Assembly: GCA_030685015.1 (NCBI GenBank)
Contig: JAUXWS010000060.1
Location: 1-62,861, forward strand
Direction of reading: 5' to 3'
Source of the DNA: a bacterium
GTDB lineage: Bacteria > CAIWAD01
DNA length: 62,861 nucleotides
The notes beneath the pieces were generated by a model. That model searched no databases. It was given only the letters and a program-made list of their open reading frames with translations, and had not been told where the DNA came from. Below are positions 6,837 through 15,353 of the stretch, piece by piece. Made by a program: the position numbers and the translations under genes. Every line of letters starts with the position of its first letter. Within the stretch, counting starts at the first letter, position 1.

Positions 6837-9275
6837 TCAGAACTCCTGGCTGAGACGGAGCACCACCTTGAGGAAGCTGTCCTCGCGGTCGCCCGCCCAC
6901 GATTGCCAGTCGAGACGACCGCTCAGCGCCAGTCCCTGCCGCCAGTTCCAGTCCACCTGGCCTCCCAGGTCCGTCCGGGTGAAGGCCTGGTCGGTGCTGG
7001 CGGACTCGCTGGTCACGCTCTGGAACTGGCCGCGCACCGTGCCGTGCAGACGCCCGCCCAGCCAGGAGCGCCCCAGGGCGGAACGCAGGTTCCAGTAGCC
7101 GTAGTCGGCCAGGGTGGCGTCGTCGTAACTGCTGCCGTAGACCGTCAGGCCCGCCTCGAGGCGCGTCGCCAGGCCGACGACCACCTGCCAGCCCAGGCCC
7201 AGCTGGTTGGCGCCGAAACTGCGGTCGGCGCGCAGGTGGAGAGCCGGGTTGGCCGGGTCCACCAGACGGCCCACTTCGTCGCTGTAGCCCTGGTTGACCA
7301 GACTCAAGTTCCACTGGTGACGTCGCCCCAGCCAGTCCAGGCTGCCCGAGAGGCCCAGGCGCAGCTGGGTCAGGCTGCCCTCGATCTGCTGGCTGTGGGC
7401 TTCCAGCCGGTCTGTCTCCGTCGCGTCGTCCGCCACCAGGTCGTCGGCCTCGTTGGCCTCCTGCTGCCGGTCAAGGCCCAGGCGGACCTGCAGGTCCCGT
7501 CCACGAGGATACCAGCCCAGCCCCAGGCTGAGCATGTCGCGCGTGGTGGTGCCCACCGAGGAGTCGTACTGGCCGTCCAGGTTGTCCGTCGTCCGGCCCA
7601 GGCCCAGATCGGCGTAAAGCTGGTTGCCGAGGAGGCGGACACGATCGCTCACGCGGATTTCCTGCTGGTCGGAGCTGAGGAAGCTGTTGCCCAGGCTGCG
7701 GTAGGCGCCGCCCACCCGCCGGAAGTCGAGCGAGGTCTCGTTGGCGCCCAGGGCCAGCTGCCAGTTGGAGCTGAGCGCCATGGAACTGAGGAAGTCCCCG
7801 TCGGCCAGGTCCATCGGGCTGAAGTAGGGGTTGATGATGATGATGTTGTCGAAGGTGGACGGGTCGGGGATGCCGTCCCCGGCGCCGATGGTCGCCATGT
7901 CCTCCTTGGTCCAGGCGCCGTCCGTGATGTTGGAGTTGTGCAGGGAGAAGGCCACCTGGTTGCGCCCCGACAGCCGGCCGCGCAGTGCGTTGAGATCCAG
8001 GCGCGCCGCCAGGGCGGCGTTGTCTTGGGGACTGATGCGGGCCAGGCTGTCCGTGCCCCACTCCGCCGGTGGCCGCGGATCGATGCTGGCCGCGTCGTCC
8101 TTGGCCTTGAGCACGCTCAGGCCGCCCTCGAGGAGGCCGTAGCGCCGCCCGAAGCGCAGGTCCGCGGCGTAGAGGCGGCGGGTGAAGGCGCCGGCGAAGT
8201 CCACCACATGATGGGTATCCACGTCGACGATGGAGCTGCGGAAAATGGGATCGCGCGCCTGCTGGGCGCGCCCGCCCACCAGGTGCAGGCCGAAGCCCTT
8301 GAGATCAGTCTCCAGCTCCAGGCCGCGCACGCGGGTGCCGCTCAGCAGCAGGGAGCTGTACTCGGGCTGGCGATCGCCCACTCCCAGCAGGAATCCCCGC
8401 CGGCCGGCCTCCAGGTTGAGGCGCGACTGGGGTTGCAGCTCGTCGCGCTCGAGGTCCAGGGCGGAGAGAAGGACGCGCCCCTTGAGGGTCCAGACCGCCT
8501 CGCCCTTGCCCCGCCAGGCGCGGAAGGAGGCCTGGCCGGCATGGTAGCGCTGCCATTGGTCGCCGCGGCTGTCCAGGAAGTCCATGTTGAATTCCTGCCA
8601 GGCGTTGGCGGCAAAGCCGCCGGGAACGGCATCCGGCGCCGCCACCCGTACTTGCAGGTGCTGGGGTTGCAGATCACGGCCCTGGCGGTCCTTGAGGCGC
8701 AGTTCCACCTGGTGGAGGCCGGGCGCCAGCGGACCGCGCCAGGTGAGTAGCCAAGGGTCCGCCTCCACGCCGGAGACGCGCTGGCCGTCGATCCAGAGCT
8801 GGCCGCCGGCCAGATCCACCTGGTCGTCCAGGGCCGAGAAGGCGAGGAGGGCCTCCTCCCCCGCCTCGATCTCCCGTTTGCTGAGCAGCTCGACCAGGGC
8901 CAGTTCACCGGCCGGGGCCAGCGCCACACGCCAGCGGCCATTGGCGGGCAGGCGGATCAAGCCGCCCTCCACGCGGATCTCGGCGCGGTAGGCCAGCTCG
9001 CGGCCACTGAGACGTTCGGGCGGCACCTCGAAGACGATGCGACCGGCCGCCAGCTCCACCGGGGCCAAAGGCTGCACGGTGCGGCCGTCCAGTTCAAGGT
9101 GGAGCAAGGCGTCGACCGGGGCCTGCCGGCTGTCTGGATCGAGGAACTCCAGCCGCAGCGGGCGGGTGCTGGGCGCCTGGCTTGGCGCGAAATGATTCCA
9201 TCCGGCCTGGGCGATGCCGCACAGGCCGGACAACAGCAGGCCCAGGATCATCAACAACAGGCGACCACGGAACAT
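6837..9275 (-). CDS. Predicted outer-membrane beta-barrel protein with N-terminal Ig-like region
   Basis: An 812-residue secreted protein of unknown function. It starts with a clear signal peptide (hydrophobic LLLMILGLLLSGLCG, cleavage near AQAG). The first 250-300 residues look like Ig/FN3-type beta domains (for example LDPDSRQAPVDALLHLELDG). The rest is a long series of alternating-polarity strands with short turns, ending in VVLRLSQEF with the C-terminal phenylalanine typical of outer-membrane barrels. It has a GGGGGGAG ribosome site. It is the last gene of a cluster with a FecR-domain protein and an Ig-like secreted protein, separated from the FecR gene by a large hairpin. It may be the membrane anchor or pore of that trio; that role is inference. 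Confidence 0.6.
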   Translation of the reverse strand: MFRGRLLLMILGLLLSGLCGIAQAGWNHFAPSQAPSTRPLRLEFLDPDSRQAPVDALLHLELDGRTVQPLAPVELAAGRIVFEVPPERLSGRELAYRAEIRVEGGLIRLPANGRWRVALAPAGELALVELLSKREIEAGEEALLAFSALDDQVDLAGGQLWIDGQRVSGVEADPWLLTWRGPLAPGLHQVELRLKDRQGRDLQPQHLQVRVAAPDAVPGGFAANAWQEFNMDFLDSRGDQWQRYHAGQASFRAWRGKGEAVWTLKGRVLLSALDLERDELQPQSRLNLEAGRRGFLLGVGDRQPEYSSLLLSGTRVRGLELETDLKGFGLHLVGGRAQQARDPIFRSSIVDVDTHHVVDFAGAFTRRLYAADLRFGRRYGLLEGGLSVLKAKDDAASIDPRPPAEWGTDSLARISPQDNAALAARLDLNALRGRLSGRNQVAFSLHNSNITDGAWTKEDMATIGAGDGIPDPSTFDNIIIINPYFSPMDLADGDFLSSMALSSNWQLALGANETSLDFRRVGGAYRSLGNSFLSSDQQEIRVSDRVRLLGNQLYADLGLGRTTDNLDGQYDSSVGTTTRDMLSLGLGWYPRGRDLQVRLGLDRQQEANEADDLVADDATETDRLEAHSQQIEGSLTQLRLGLSGSLDWLGRRHQWNLSLVNQGYSDEVGRLVDPANPALHLRADRSFGANQLGLGWQVVVGLATRLEAGLTVYGSSYDDATLADYGYWNLRSALGRSWLGGRLHGTVRGQFQSVTSESASTDQAFTRTDLGGQVDWNWRQGLALSGRLDWQSWAGDREDSFLKVVLRLSQEF

Positions 9276-9322
9276 GTGACTCCCCCCTCTCGCAGGCCCG
9301 CGGCGCCTGGCGCCACGGGCAC

Positions 9323-9358
9323 GGCCGCCGGGGGAACCCGGCGGTTCCCCCGGCGGCC
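9323..9358. other. Perfect 14-bp inverted repeat between fecR-like and barrel genes
   Basis: The arms GGCCGCCGGGGGAA (9323-9336) and TTCCCCCGGCGGCC (9345-9358) are exact complements around an 8-nt loop. This would form a very stable hairpin in the minus-strand transcript, between the FecR-domain gene (stop 9394) and the barrel gene (start 9275). No T run follows, so it may tune read-through, processing or stability rather than end transcription outright. Confidence 0.5.
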
Positions 9359-9393
9359 GGCCATGCGGCCCGACCTGCCCCTCAGGTCCGCCG

Positions 9394-10089
9394 CTACTCG
9401 TAGAACTCGATGATCAGCGTGCGCTGCGCGTCGCCGTCGCTGATGGGCACGGTGACCCGCCGCAGCTCGCCACGCTCCAGGCCGATCTGGTCCTCGGCCG
9501 TGGTGGGCGCCACCGAGGTGCTCCGGCCGTCGGAGCGTCCCGTTTGCCCCATCACCACGTCCAGCGTCTCGCCCGTGGTCTTGGACATGAGGGAGACGAT
9601 GCCCTCCTCGGCAATGATCTCCGTTCCATCCTCCCGCGCCCGGGTCCACCAGGCCGTCCCCTTGACCGAAGCGACGGAGGTGGGCGTGGCGATGCGGAAC
9701 TCCCCCTGCTGGCGCGTCACCTTGCTCCACAAGGTGCCCGCGCTCATCTCGACCTCCTTGTCCGTCCGGCCCGCCTGCCGGTTGGCATGCAGCGTCACCC
9801 GCGTCAGGGGGGTCAGCTTGAGCTGGCTCTTGTCGTCGGTGAAGACCAGCACGGCCCGTCCTTCCGGGCCGGTGCGCACCTGGTCGCCGTCGCCCAGGCG
9901 GGCGCCGGTCAGCAAGGCCTCTTCGCGGCCGTCCGCCGCCGCGGTGTGGAAGACCTCGCCCGTGGCCTTGACCGTCACGGCGACACTGGCGGCCCGCTCC
10001 TGGGCGGGCAGCGCCACCGCCGCTCCCAATGCAAGCACCAGGGTCAGGATCCAGCTGGCGGCGCGGCGCCCTTCCTTGAAGCGGTTCAT
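9394..10089 (-). CDS. FecR-domain secreted protein
   Basis: A 231-residue exported protein with an N-terminal signal peptide (hydrophobic ILTLVLALGAAVALPAQ). The central region matches the FecR fold: VKATGEVFHTAA, LLTGARLGDGDQVRTGPEGRA, and the hallmark FRIATPTSVASVKGT followed by GIVSL. FecR domains sense or scaffold at the periplasmic face of the envelope; in many FCB genomes they occur outside iron-regulatory systems, and no sigma factor or TonB receptor is adjacent here. The ATG at 10089 starts the signal peptide; it follows the Ig-like protein by 8 bp and is probably co-expressed with it. Confidence 0.8.
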   Translation of the reverse strand: MNRFKEGRRAASWILTLVLALGAAVALPAQERAASVAVTVKATGEVFHTAAADGREEALLTGARLGDGDQVRTGPEGRAVLVFTDDKSQLKLTPLTRVTLHANRQAGRTDKEVEMSAGTLWSKVTRQQGEFRIATPTSVASVKGTAWWTRAREDGTEIIAEEGIVSLMSKTTGETLDVVMGQTGRSDGRSTSVAPTTAEDQIGLERGELRRVTVPISDGDAQRTLIIEFYE

Positions 10090-10097
10090 GCTGCCCC

Positions 10098-11138
10098 CTA
10101 CTCGATGCGGATGGACGCGATGTTCAACTCGCCCGCGGCCAGACGGCGCAGGAGATCCTCCAACTCCTCGCGGGTGACGACGCGCCCGTCGATGAGGATG
10201 GTGCCGTTGACGAAATAGCCCTCCAACAGGCCGGCGATGCCGGCCAGCTGACCCGGGGTCAAGGTGCCGAGCAGGTTGGCCAGATCGGGCTGGTTGCCGC
10301 CGCCCGGGCCCTGCTCCACACGGAAGACGCGGAGGGTGCTGGGGAAGCTGCGCGGCCCCGAGGTCGTGCTGAGCAGGGCCTCCACCCGCCACACGTACTG
10401 GCGGCCGTCCACCAGCGGTCGGGCGCTGGCGCCACCCAGGCCGTATACCACGCTGGTGGAGGACAGCTCCGCCTCCCACATGGGCGAACTCTCGATCGCC
10501 TCCAGCAGGCTGCCGTGGAAAACCGGGTCGTACTCGCAGACGCGCAGGCGATAGGCGCGGGCGCGGCCGCTCCAGGTGAAGGTGGGCTGGTCCGTCCAGA
10601 CCCGGGAGGCGTCCCAGGGCATGAGCAGGTCCACCCGGCGCGGATCGTAGAAGGTGAAACTGGCCACGGCGGGGGGCGGTGTGGGGACCGGCTGGGAGAA
10701 GGTGATGCGCAGGGTGTAGGTGCCGGCGGGCAGGGTGTTGCCGCTGATGGCGTCGATGAAGCCGTCGTTGAACTCCCCGCCCACGCCGCGGAACTGGCCC
10801 AGCCCCTGGTCCTGGCGGATCTGGTTAAGACTGAAGGGACCGTAGGTGCCGGCGGATACCGCGCCCTGGGAAACCAGGCGCCCGCGCACCAGCCAGGCAT
10901 TGCCAAAGCTGAGCTGCACTTGCATGTCGTACTGGAGTGGATTGGGGTCGGTGATTCCGAGGGTGACAAAGATTTCGTTGCCCACGCCGGTGAGATCCCC
11001 CCGCGGGTCCATGTCGCCCACGTAGTAGAGATCGTAGCCGGGGTCGGGGAACTGGATGGTGACGGTGGGGCTGGCCAGCGGACGGCTTGCCGCGCCAAGC
11101 AGCAGAAGCAGCCAGAGGCCACGGATGAAGGCGCGCAT
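10098..11138 (-). CDS. Secreted Ig/FN3-like protein of unknown function
   Basis: A 346-residue protein with a signal peptide (MRAFIRGLWLLLLLGAASRPLAS). The sequence then looks like beta-sandwich domains: PTVTIQFPDPGYDLYYVGD, LPAGTYTLRITFSQP and a later FN3-like stretch (TFTWSGRARAYRLRVCEYDP, GRQYVWRVEALLST). The last 60 residues are different, probably helical (LANLLGTLTPGQLAGIAGLLEG, TREELEDLLRRLAAGEL). The ATG at 11138 has a GGAGG ribosome site. It is the first gene of the FecR/barrel cluster, so it may be a periplasmic or surface partner. No family name is recognised. Confidence 0.65.
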   Translation of the reverse strand: MRAFIRGLWLLLLLGAASRPLASPTVTIQFPDPGYDLYYVGDMDPRGDLTGVGNEIFVTLGITDPNPLQYDMQVQLSFGNAWLVRGRLVSQGAVSAGTYGPFSLNQIRQDQGLGQFRGVGGEFNDGFIDAISGNTLPAGTYTLRITFSQPVPTPPPAVASFTFYDPRRVDLLMPWDASRVWTDQPTFTWSGRARAYRLRVCEYDPVFHGSLLEAIESSPMWEAELSSTSVVYGLGGASARPLVDGRQYVWRVEALLSTTSGPRSFPSTLRVFRVEQGPGGGNQPDLANLLGTLTPGQLAGIAGLLEGYFVNGTILIDGRVVTREELEDLLRRLAAGELNIASIRIE

Positions 11139-11278
11139 GGGGATCTCCTCCCTTGTGTCCCGGCCGGACGGCACCTCCGTCTCCGGGATCCGGCGACAAT
11201 CAGCTATTGAACAAGGTGCTGCCTTGTGACGGTGCGCATGCGGACGGGGTGAGGCCGATTCATCGGGGCATGGACGCT

Positions 11279-11785
11279 TTACTGGCGAATGTAGTCCTGG
11301 AACAGCACCCGATCGATGGCACCCGCGCTCAGGAAACGGTTCAAGGCCGCTCCCAGGCTGTCCCGTATGCCCTCACGATAGGAAATGTCCGACAGAGAAT
11401 CCTCGGTCATGGCGCTGAAGGTGTTGATCAGGTAGTCGCGCATGAAGGGCGTGCGTTGTTCCAGCTCCTTGGCCAGCTCCGGGTTGTGGGGATCGTACTC
11501 GAGGGACAAGCTGATCTTGAAGACCCGGCGCCCCTGGCTGCCCCTGGGGTTGATGATCAGGTCGGGAATGGGGTGGATGGCGCCGAAGTCGTAGGCCTTG
11601 GCTTTGGGTGCCGATTTGGCCGCGGTCGAACCGCCGGCAGCGCCGGACCCGCCGGCGGCCGCCGCCAGGCTGTCCTGCGCGCCAGGATGGGGCGCCGGGG
11701 CCAACCAATTGACGAGGAAGAACGCCATGACAACCTGCACGGCCAGGATCGCCACCACGATGCCCGCCTTGATCACCAGCTTCAT
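11279..11785 (-). CDS. FliL-like single-pass membrane protein (isolated)
   Basis: A 168-residue protein with one N-terminal membrane segment (KAGIVVAILAVQVVMAFFLV), a low-complexity Ala/Gly/Ser linker and a C-terminal domain that fits the FliL pattern: DLIINPRGSQGRRVFKISLS, LEYDPHNPELAKELEQRTP, MRDYLINTFSAMTEDSLSD, and the ending DRVLFQDYIRQ. FliL normally surrounds the flagellar stator and aids motor torque. No other flagellar gene is in the window, so it may be an orphan stator or SPFH-like scaffold protein. ATG at 11785 with GAGGT five bases upstream was preferred over the adjacent GTG at 11788. Confidence 0.65.
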   Translation of the reverse strand: MKLVIKAGIVVAILAVQVVMAFFLVNWLAPAPHPGAQDSLAAAAGGSGAAGGSTAAKSAPKAKAYDFGAIHPIPDLIINPRGSQGRRVFKISLSLEYDPHNPELAKELEQRTPFMRDYLINTFSAMTEDSLSDISYREGIRDSLGAALNRFLSAGAIDRVLFQDYIRQ

Positions 11786-11874
11786 CACGTACCTCAGTCC
11801 ACCATGTTCTCAGTCCACCCGGCCCGGAGCGGGGGACTCCGGCCTGTCCCGTCATCGGCACATTCGCGCCAAAC

Positions 11875-13728
11875 TTAAGCCCGCCCGGTCGCCGAGCGGG
11901 CGTCCTCCGCCGTCCCCACCGGCGCCGGACCCTCCCCGTCCCCCGGCGTCGCGCCACCCAGCGTGCGCCACATGGTCCAGCCGCCCAGCCCGCCCAGGAG
12001 CAGCAGGCCGGCCCCGGTCCAGGGACGCAACAGGAGCAGATGGCCGATGCCGAAGGTCATGCCATAGACGAGGGAGACGCCACCGGCCCAGGCCAACAGG
12101 CCACGGCCCACCCCCGAACCCCTTTTGCCCATGCCCTCCTGATCCGCCTTGACCGGCCCCCACCAGCCGCCCGGCCTGGTGCGCCGATAGAAGCGCCGCA
12201 GGTGCTCCAGGTCCTCCGGCGGCGTGAGGAGGGTGACCGTCAGCCAGACGACGATGGTGGCCGGCACCAGGATGACGGCCTTGTGGGCGGTGGTGAGGGT
12301 CACGCCGGCCAGCACGGGCGCAGTGGCGAAGAGCTTGTAGTGGCCCGGCGCCGCCTGCAGCCAGGCCATCGCCTCGAAGCCGAAGGCGATGACGATGGAG
12401 GCCAGCAGGGCGGACAGCTCGCTCCAGGCGTTGATGCGCCACCAGAACCAGCGCAGGATGAGCACGGCCCCGATCCCCGAACCCATCGCCCAGACAAAGA
12501 TCCAGGCCTTCTCGATGCTGGTCATGAAAAGGGAGAGGCCGGCCGCGCAGGCGATGAGGGCCAGCACGGCGGCGCGGCTGGCCGCCACGTAGTGCCGCTC
12601 CGGCGCATGGGGCCGGATGAAGCGGCGGTAGAGGTCGTGCACGAGGTAGCTGGAGCCCCAATTGAGGTGGGTGTCGATCGTGCTCATGAAGGCGGCCAGG
12701 AAGGTGACGAGGAGCAGGCCCTTCAGTCCGGGCCCCAGCAAGGCGTTGAGCACCATGGGATAGCCCAGCTTGGCCTCGCTGCCCGCCAGGTCGGGGAAGA
12801 GCACGAGGCTGGCCAGGGCGACGAGGATCCAGGGCCAGATGCGCAGCGCGTAGTTGGCCACGTTGAACCAGAGGGTGGCTTTGAAGGCGTCCCGCTCGCT
12901 CTTGCAGGCCGCCATGCGTTGGATGATGTAGCCGCCGCCGTCGGCGTTGTGGCTGGCCCACCAGGTCAGCAGGATGAAGGTGAGGAAGGTGAGGAAGGGG
13001 CTGGCCAGCGGATCCGGCCCGGCGGCGCTCTCCATGGCCGGAACCATGTCCAGCAGATGGGGCGGCGCGGCGGGGGAGGCGGCCGCCCGGCGGGCCAGCT
13101 CGCCCAGTCCGCCCACCTTGCCCACGGCGATGACGGCCAGGGCGATGGAACCGCCCATGGCCAGCACGAACTGGAGCAGGTCGGTGACGGCCACGCCCCA
13201 GAAGCCGGACAACCAGGTGTAGAGGACGGCGATGGCCACCAGGATCCAGGTGGCGATGACGGGATCGACCTCCACCAGCACGGTGAGCACGCTGGTCATG
13301 CCGTTGATCACCCAGCCCATCACGATGAAGTTGTAGACGGTGGCGAACCAGCCGGCCTTGAAGCCGCGCAGCACGGCGGCAGGACGGCCGCCGTAGCGCA
13401 GTTCGATCAGCTCGTTGTCGGTCATCACCTCGGCGCGGCGCCACAGGCGGCTGAAGAAGACGACGCCCAGCATGCCGCCCAGGGCCATGTTCCACCACCA
13501 CCAGTTGCGCCAGATGCCGTGGCCGCGCACCATTTCGGTGATGGCCAGCGGCGTGTCGGCGGCGAAGGTGGTGGCCACCATGGAGGTGCCCAGCACCCAC
13601 CAAGGCAACTGGCGGCCGGCCAGGAAGAAGTCGCCCGTGGAGGAGCCGCCCCGCCGGCGCAGCAGCCAGCCCGCCCCCAGGGCGAAGCAGAGATAGAGCG
13701 CGACGATCAGCCAGTCGACAAAGGCCAT
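11875..13728 (-). CDS. Sodium:solute symporter (SSS family)
   Basis: A 617-residue polytopic inner-membrane transporter that would couple sodium entry to uptake of an organic solute. It starts MAFVDWLIVALYLCFALGAGW and then shows the SSS signature SSTGDFFLAGRQLPWW, with many later membrane segments (for example WILVAIAVLYTWLSGFWGVAVTD... and FLAAFMSTIDTHLNWGSSYLVHDLY, the latter matching the conserved TM8 region). The large N-H-A-D-G-G-G loop (SHNADGGGYIIQRM) resembles uncharacterised symporters from FCB and Planctomycetes genomes. The substrate is unknown. The AAAGGAC ribosome site lies 6 nt before ATG, and a 150-bp hexanucleotide repeat begins directly upstream of it. Confidence 0.9.
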   Translation of the reverse strand: MAFVDWLIVALYLCFALGAGWLLRRRGGSSTGDFFLAGRQLPWWVLGTSMVATTFAADTPLAITEMVRGHGIWRNWWWWNMALGGMLGVVFFSRLWRRAEVMTDNELIELRYGGRPAAVLRGFKAGWFATVYNFIVMGWVINGMTSVLTVLVEVDPVIATWILVAIAVLYTWLSGFWGVAVTDLLQFVLAMGGSIALAVIAVGKVGGLGELARRAAASPAAPPHLLDMVPAMESAAGPDPLASPFLTFLTFILLTWWASHNADGGGYIIQRMAACKSERDAFKATLWFNVANYALRIWPWILVALASLVLFPDLAGSEAKLGYPMVLNALLGPGLKGLLLVTFLAAFMSTIDTHLNWGSSYLVHDLYRRFIRPHAPERHYVAASRAAVLALIACAAGLSLFMTSIEKAWIFVWAMGSGIGAVLILRWFWWRINAWSELSALLASIVIAFGFEAMAWLQAAPGHYKLFATAPVLAGVTLTTAHKAVILVPATIVVWLTVTLLTPPEDLEHLRRFYRRTRPGGWWGPVKADQEGMGKRGSGVGRGLLAWAGGVSLVYGMTFGIGHLLLLRPWTGAGLLLLGGLGGWTMWRTLGGATPGDGEGPAPVGTAEDARSATGRA

Positions 13729-13740
13729 GGCTGTCCTTTA

Positions 13741-13890
13741 ATCGATATCGGTATCGCTATCGCTATCGGGATCGCAATCGCTATCGGGATCGGGATCGCT
13801 ATCGGAATCGCAATCACTATCGGGATCGGGATCGGGATCGAATCCGATATCGATATCGATATCGATATCGATATCGATACCGATAGCGAT
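13741..13890. repeat. Hexanucleotide microsatellite, 25 units of ATCGNN
   Basis: Exactly 25 six-base units tile this interval without a break. The left part mixes ATCGGG, ATCGCT, ATCGCA, ATCGGT and ATCGGA; the right part is almost pure ATCGAT (849-878 of the 13,xxx block), ending ACCGAT-AGCGAT. A few units carry one substitution (ATCACT, TCCGAT). It fills nearly all of the gap between the tldD stop (13913) and the symporter start (13728), ending 12 nt before the ATG, so a 5' leader or promoter of the symporter must lie in or across it. Copy number changes by slippage would alter spacing but not any reading frame. Confidence 0.97.
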
Positions 13891-13912
13891 CATGTTGCGA
13901 AGGGCCAGGGGC

Positions 13913-15352
13913 CTACACGCCCACCTGGATGCCGCGGAAGCGCGTCGGACTGCTGCCGTGGCTCATCTCCGCCGTCTGCCCGGGCTGCCCCTTGCCACAG
14001 TTGGCCACGCCCACCAGTTTCCATTCCTCGGGGCCGCAGATGCCGTCGCAGGCCCCCCAGAACTCGGGCGTGATCCCCTGATAGGTGGGGTTCTTCACGA
14101 TCCCGGCCAGCTTGCCCCGCCGGATGCGCCAGCCGATCTCGCAGCCGAACTGGAAGTTGAGGCGCTGCTGGTCGATGGACCAGCACTTGTTGGCGTCCAT
14201 CATCACGCCGTCCTCCACGCCTCCGATCAGCTCCTCGAGGGTGCCGGCGCCGGGCATGAGCGAGAGGTTGTTGATGCGCGTGATGGGCAGGTGGAACCAG
14301 CCTTCGGCGCGGTTGCAGCCGCGGGAGGCGGGCTCCTCCACCCGGTGGGCCAGCTCGCGGTTGGTCATGTAGCCTGTGAGGATGCCCTCCTGGACGATGG
14401 GCCAGCGCTGCTGGCGCACGCCGTCGTCGTCGTAGCCCTGGGTGGCCAGCCCGCCGGGCACGGTGCCGTCCGCCACCAGGTTGACCAGCGGGCTCCCGTA
14501 GCGGAAGTGGCCCAGCTTGTCGACCGTGGCGAAGCTGGTGCCGGCGTAGTTGGCCTCGTAGCCCAGGACGCGGTCCAGCTCGCTGGCGTGGCCCACGCTC
14601 TCGTGGATCTGGAGGACCATCTGCTGCGGCAGCAGGATGAGGTCCAGCCGGCCGGCGGGACAGACCGGCGCCGTGAGCAGGGCGATGGCCTCCTCGCGCA
14701 CCCGCTCGGCGTGGCCGGGCAGGTCGAGGGCCAGGATCAGCTCCCAGCCCAGTCCCATGTACTGGCCGCCGTGGCTCATGGGATAGCTCCGCTCCTGGGC
14801 TTCGCCTTCCTGCACGGCCGTCGCCGTGTAGCCGGCGCCGCTGCGGACCAGGCGCTGCTCGATGAGGGCGCCCTCGCTGTTGGCGTAGTGCTGGTGCTCG
14901 CGCAGGAAGCTCATGCTGCCCGCCGCCTCCTTGATGCGGGGATCGGCCCGCAGGATGCGGTCGCAGGCGTGGAGGATGCGCAGTTTCTCGCTCAGGTCCA
15001 CGGTGAAGGGATCGATCTGCAGCGGGGTCTGCCAGAAATCCCGCCAGGCGGGTTCGGGCGCCAGCCGCACGCGCTCCTTGTTCAGGCCGGCGCTGGCGCG
15101 GGCGATGCGCACGGCCTCCACCGCCTTGGCCTTCAGTTCGGCCGGCTCGAGCCGGTTGGAGGAGGCGAAACCCCAGGCGCCGCCGGCCAGCACGCGGATG
15201 CCGAAGCCCAGATCCTCGCTGTCGGTCAGGCCGGCCAGCTCCCCGTTGCGGGTCCGCACCACCTGTCGGCGGGTGTGGATGATGCGCAGGTCCGCCCAGT
15301 CCGCGCCGGCGCCCAGGGCGGCGTCCAGCGCCAGGAGCAACATGTCCTTCAT
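13913..15352 (-). CDS. tldD: TldD-type metalloprotease subunit
   Basis: TldD and TldE form a heterodimeric zinc protease of the cytoplasm that degrades unfolded or modified peptides. This 479-residue protein carries the zinc motif HESVGHASELDRV (HExxxH), absent from its partner, plus the glycine-rich C-terminal regions typical of the family. The start at 15352 (MKDMLLLALDAALGAGADWADLR) matches the family N-terminus and begins one base after the tldE stop (TGA-T-ATG), so the two subunits are translated in tandem. A longer reading to 15436 would extend into tldE and is rejected. The symporter lies downstream beyond the hexanucleotide repeat. Confidence 0.93.
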   Translation of the reverse strand: MKDMLLLALDAALGAGADWADLRIIHTRRQVVRTRNGELAGLTDSEDLGFGIRVLAGGAWGFASSNRLEPAELKAKAVEAVRIARASAGLNKERVRLAPEPAWRDFWQTPLQIDPFTVDLSEKLRILHACDRILRADPRIKEAAGSMSFLREHQHYANSEGALIEQRLVRSGAGYTATAVQEGEAQERSYPMSHGGQYMGLGWELILALDLPGHAERVREEAIALLTAPVCPAGRLDLILLPQQMVLQIHESVGHASELDRVLGYEANYAGTSFATVDKLGHFRYGSPLVNLVADGTVPGGLATQGYDDDGVRQQRWPIVQEGILTGYMTNRELAHRVEEPASRGCNRAEGWFHLPITRINNLSLMPGAGTLEELIGGVEDGVMMDANKCWSIDQQRLNFQFGCEIGWRIRRGKLAGIVKNPTYQGITPEFWGACDGICGPEEWKLVGVANCGKGQPGQTAEMSHGSSPTRFRGIQVGV

Positions 15353-15353
15353 A

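Noticed and set aside
5967-8750. Long plus-strand ORF of 927 codons opposite the hydrolase and barrel genes
   Set aside because: It is antisense to well-supported genes, is dominated by Arg, Ala, Gln and Gly, and shows no domain pattern. Such ORFs are expected where GC is very high and stop codons are rare.
13741-13890. CRISPR-like regular repeat pattern
   Set aside because: Units are contiguous with no spacers. The 55939 array was rejected as CRISPR for the same reason.
12040-14073. Plus-strand ORF containing a run of Ile-Gly-Ile-Ala and Asp-Ile repeats
   Set aside because: The repetitive peptide is just a translation of the ATCGNN microsatellite and the rest is antisense to the symporter and tldD.
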